A DNA stretch of 7,015 nucleotides from Ignavibacteriales bacterium (lineage in GTDB: Bacteria; Bacteroidota; Ignavibacteria; Ignavibacteriales; Melioribacteraceae), in contig JAFGID010000058.1 of NCBI GenBank assembly GCA_016929735.1, forward strand, positions 1-7,015. The letters run 5' to 3'. Of the stretch, positions 5,062 to 7,015 are shown in pieces; within the stretch, counting starts at the first letter, position 1, and each line of letters begins with the position of its first letter. The position numbers and the translations under genes were made by a program. The notes beneath the pieces are model-generated. The model worked only from the letters and a program-made list of their open reading frames with translations. It was not told where the DNA came from and made no database searches.

Positions 5062-6765
5062 ATGAATTCGGAAAAGAAAAAAATGGATGTTCCTGATATT
5101 AATACTGTTCAAGAATTATTGTTGCGTTCTGCAAAAATATTTCCAAAAGCACTTGCATTAAAAGACTTAAAGGATACACCTATAAATGAACTTACATATT
5201 CGCAACTGCTTACTCAGGTACTAAAATTTGGTAATGCCCTTAAAAAACTTGGAATTAAAGAAAGAACTCATATTTCTATAATAGGTGATAACAGTGTTCA
5301 ATGGGTTGTTAGTTTTCTTACCTGTATGTGCTTTAATTATGTTGCGGTTCCGATTGATAAAAGTCTTTCTGAGAATGAAATACTAAATATAATTTATGAA
5401 TCGGATTCCGAGGCGATTATTTTTTCAAATAATTTTTCTCAATTTTTATTCGCAGAGAAATTATTTCTTAAAAATGTTAAGCATTACATTTGTATGGAAA
5501 ACGCAGATGTATTTAAAGATTTTTTAGAGATGAAAAAATTAATTGACGAGGCTGAATGTTTATCATTAACAGAATTTCCAAAAATTGAACCTAATAAATT
5601 AGCTGAGATAGTCTACACTTCAGGTTCGCTTGGAAGGGCCAAAGGCGTAATGTTAAGTCAGAAAAATTTAACATCTAATATTCTTGATATTATGAGAGTG
5701 CTATTTGTTTATCCAAAAGACAAGATTTTATCTATATTACCCATTCATCATACATTTGAATCTACAGCAGGAATTTTATATCCTCTTTCCTGCGGTGCTT
5801 CAATATATTTTTCACGTTCCCTTAAAACGCTTGTGGAAGATTTGCAATCAGTCAAACCAACGATTATTCTTGGTGTACCTCTTTTATTCGAAAAGGTATA
5901 TAAAAAGATAACTAATGCTATAAAAGAAAATAAAGTGAAAAAAATATTAGTGCCGGTACTCGTAAAAACATCAAACTTTGCACGTGGATTAGGAATCAAT
6001 ATTAAGCGTAAAATATTTTCTGAATTACATAAACTTTTCGGTGGTAATATTAGAGCATTTATTGTCGGTGGGGCCAGTTCCGATCCAAAGATTGCAAAAG
6101 CATATATAGATTTTGGTTTTAATTATGTAATCGGTTACGGTTTAACTGAAACTTCACCAATATTGGCTTCTAACAGTTTAAGAAAATTGAGACATGATAC
6201 TACTGGCATTCCATTCCCAAGTGTAGAAATAAAAATTAACAATCCCGACAAATACGGAAGAGGAGAAATTTACGCAAAAGGTCCGAATATCATGTTAGGA
6301 TATTATAAAAATGAAAAGTTAACTCAAGAAGCATTTGACGATGGGTGGTTTAAGACAGGTGATATTGCTTCAATGGATAAAAATGGTTGTATATACATTA
6401 CAGGCAGGAAAAAGAATGTTATAATCTCGAAAAGTGGAAAAAATATTTTCCCTGAGGAAATTGAGGATATGTTAAATAAAAGCGAATACATTTTGGAGTC
6501 AGTAGTTTATGGCAAAAAGGATAAAAAATGGAATGAGATCGTTGCAGCTAAAATTGTACTCAATTTTGAAGCATTCATACAACTTGCGACACAAAAGAAA
6601 ATCGAATTAGAAGAAAAATTTATTCATTCCTTTATAGGCAAGGAAATTGAAAAAATCAACAAACAACTTTCAAAGTTCAAGCGAATTCGAGCTTTTGAAA
6701 TTCATAAAAAAGAATTCGAAAAAACTACTACTCAAAAGATTAAGAGATATTTAGTGCTTGATTAA
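5062..6765 (+). CDS. AMP-forming acyl-CoA synthetase (long-chain fatty acid-CoA ligase type)
   Basis: This 567-aa member of the ANL superfamily would activate a carboxylic acid, probably a fatty acid, with ATP to an acyl-adenylate and then form the acyl-CoA thioester. All core motifs are present: phosphate loop YTSGSLGRAKGV (185-196, a variant of the usual YTSGTTGxPKGV), LPIHHTFE (226-233), GVPLLFEKVYKKI (271-283), GYGLTETSP (358-366), GWFKTGD (428-434), GRKKNVIISKSGKNIFPEEIE (448-468), and a C-terminal TTTQKIKRY (555-563) carrying the catalytic lysine near 559. Length and motif style fit long-chain acyl-CoA synthetases. Chain-length preference cannot be read from sequence. I chose the ATG at 5062; an in-frame TTG at 5053 would add three residues, and an ATG at 5083 would also leave the domain intact. 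It has no signal peptide or membrane segments and is preceded by a Bacteroidota-type promoter candidate. Confidence 0.93.
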   Translation: MNSEKKKMDVPDINTVQELLLRSAKIFPKALALKDLKDTPINELTYSQLLTQVLKFGNALKKLGIKERTHISIIGDNSVQWVVSFLTCMCFNYVAVPIDKSLSENEILNIIYESDSEAIIFSNNFSQFLFAEKLFLKNVKHYICMENADVFKDFLEMKKLIDEAECLSLTEFPKIEPNKLAEIVYTSGSLGRAKGVMLSQKNLTSNILDIMRVLFVYPKDKILSILPIHHTFESTAGILYPLSCGASIYFSRSLKTLVEDLQSVKPTIILGVPLLFEKVYKKITNAIKENKVKKILVPVLVKTSNFARGLGINIKRKIFSELHKLFGGNIRAFIVGGASSDPKIAKAYIDFGFNYVIGYGLTETSPILASNSLRKLRHDTTGIPFPSVEIKINNPDKYGRGEIYAKGPNIMLGYYKNEKLTQEAFDDGWFKTGDIASMDKNGCIYITGRKKNVIISKSGKNIFPEEIEDMLNKSEYILESVVYGKKDKKWNEIVAAKIVLNFEAFIQLATQKKIELEEKFIHSFIGKEIEKINKQLSKFKRIRAFEIHKKEFEKTTTQKIKRYLVLD

Positions 6766-6878
6766 TAATCCAAAAAAACTACAAATTCCGTTCTCAAATT
6801 TTCAACTCCAATAATTGGCAACTTTAATTCAAACTGTTAATCTCATAAATATCTATAAAATTAAGTAATCTTTTTGAA

Positions 6879-7015
6879 ATGGAATACATTGAATTACTTT
6901 TAAAAGAAATAGTCTTCTTCTTCAACGAGATGGCAATTTATCTTGTCTTTGGTTTTCTTGTTGCAGGTATACTGCATATTTTCTTTCCAAGCAGTTTTGT
7001 ATATAAACATATTGG
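6879..7015 (+). CDS. N-terminus of a membrane permease, SO_0444 / DUF318 type (truncated by window edge)
   Basis: From ATG 6879 the frame stays open to the window end, giving 45 complete codons: MEYIELLLKEIVFFFNEMAI then YLVFGFLVAGILHIFFPSSF and VYKHI. A short amphipathic start is followed by one clear membrane helix (about residues 18-36). The pattern, an acidic start, EMAxYLxxGFLxAGxLHxFxP and then a (K/R)H(I/L)G, is the opening of the DUF318 (ArsP-like) permease family, including SO_0444-type proteins annotated as Cu/Zn efflux transporters. The substrate is inferred from family naming only. The gene lies 113 bp after the acyl-CoA synthetase stop, in AT-rich DNA without a clear terminator hairpin, and has no visible Shine-Dalgarno sequence. 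Confidence 0.7.
   Translation, partial: MEYIELLLKEIVFFFNEMAIYLVFGFLVAGILHIFFPSSFVYKHI

Noticed and set aside
5748..5999. Minus-strand ORF of 83 codons inside the acyl-CoA synthetase, and shorter ones inside the methyltransferase
   Set aside because: These overlap well-supported genes whose motifs are read in the other frame; they are shadows.
6808..6818. CCAATAATTGG dyad before the permease gene
   Set aside because: Arms of only 5 bp around a single base; too short to support an operator call, and it cannot form a hairpin.

Overview
The window is AT-rich DNA from a bacterium. The coding style, the near absence of Shine-Dalgarno sequences and one promoter candidate of the TTG / TAnnTTTG type suggest the Bacteroidota-Ignavibacteriota-Chlorobi group. 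This is an inference from style; no marker gene is present. Every complete gene lies on the + strand.

Layout. (1) 1-70 is the last 22 codons of an unrecognised gene. (2) 71-406 is a very AT-rich spacer. It holds a compact repeat structure (215-269: two 9-bp direct repeats exactly abutting an 8-bp inverted-repeat pair) and a possible 26-codon ORF containing a GC-rich 7-bp hairpin. (3) 407-3921 is a tightly packed restriction-modification operon: an amino-methyltransferase with motif order I ... SPPY, a coupled 36-codon mini-ORF, a 349-aa protein I cannot assign to a family (a possible PD-...-E nuclease core plus a Cys-rich segment), and a TdeIII-family type II restriction endonuclease. Gene spacings are -1, -14 and +2 bp, so the four ORFs are almost certainly co-transcribed. 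The TdeIII family is known for GGNCC specificity, so the likely system is GGNCC cleavage with protection by cytosine N4 methylation. (4) 3922-4468 is non-coding or decayed: a frameshifted C-terminal coding remnant ending at 4002, then a GC-richer imperfect hairpin (about 4003-4110) that resembles an integron attC site or another folded recombination site, then a second pair of broken ORF pieces. (5) 4469-4870 encodes a small SnoaL/NTF2-like protein. (6) 5062-6765 encodes an AMP-forming acyl-CoA synthetase with its own Bacteroidota-type promoter candidate. (7) 6879 to the window end is the start of a permease of the SO_0444 / DUF318 type.

How it fits together. The R-M operon and the debris to its right look like an accessory insertion next to ordinary metabolic and transport genes. 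The methyltransferase should protect host GGNCC sites and the TdeIII-like enzyme should cut unmodified DNA. The middle 349-aa protein and its 36-aa partner are the least explained parts: they may be an accessory subunit, a second nuclease or a specificity component. The SnoaL-like gene, acyl-CoA synthetase and permease show no obvious functional link to the R-M genes.
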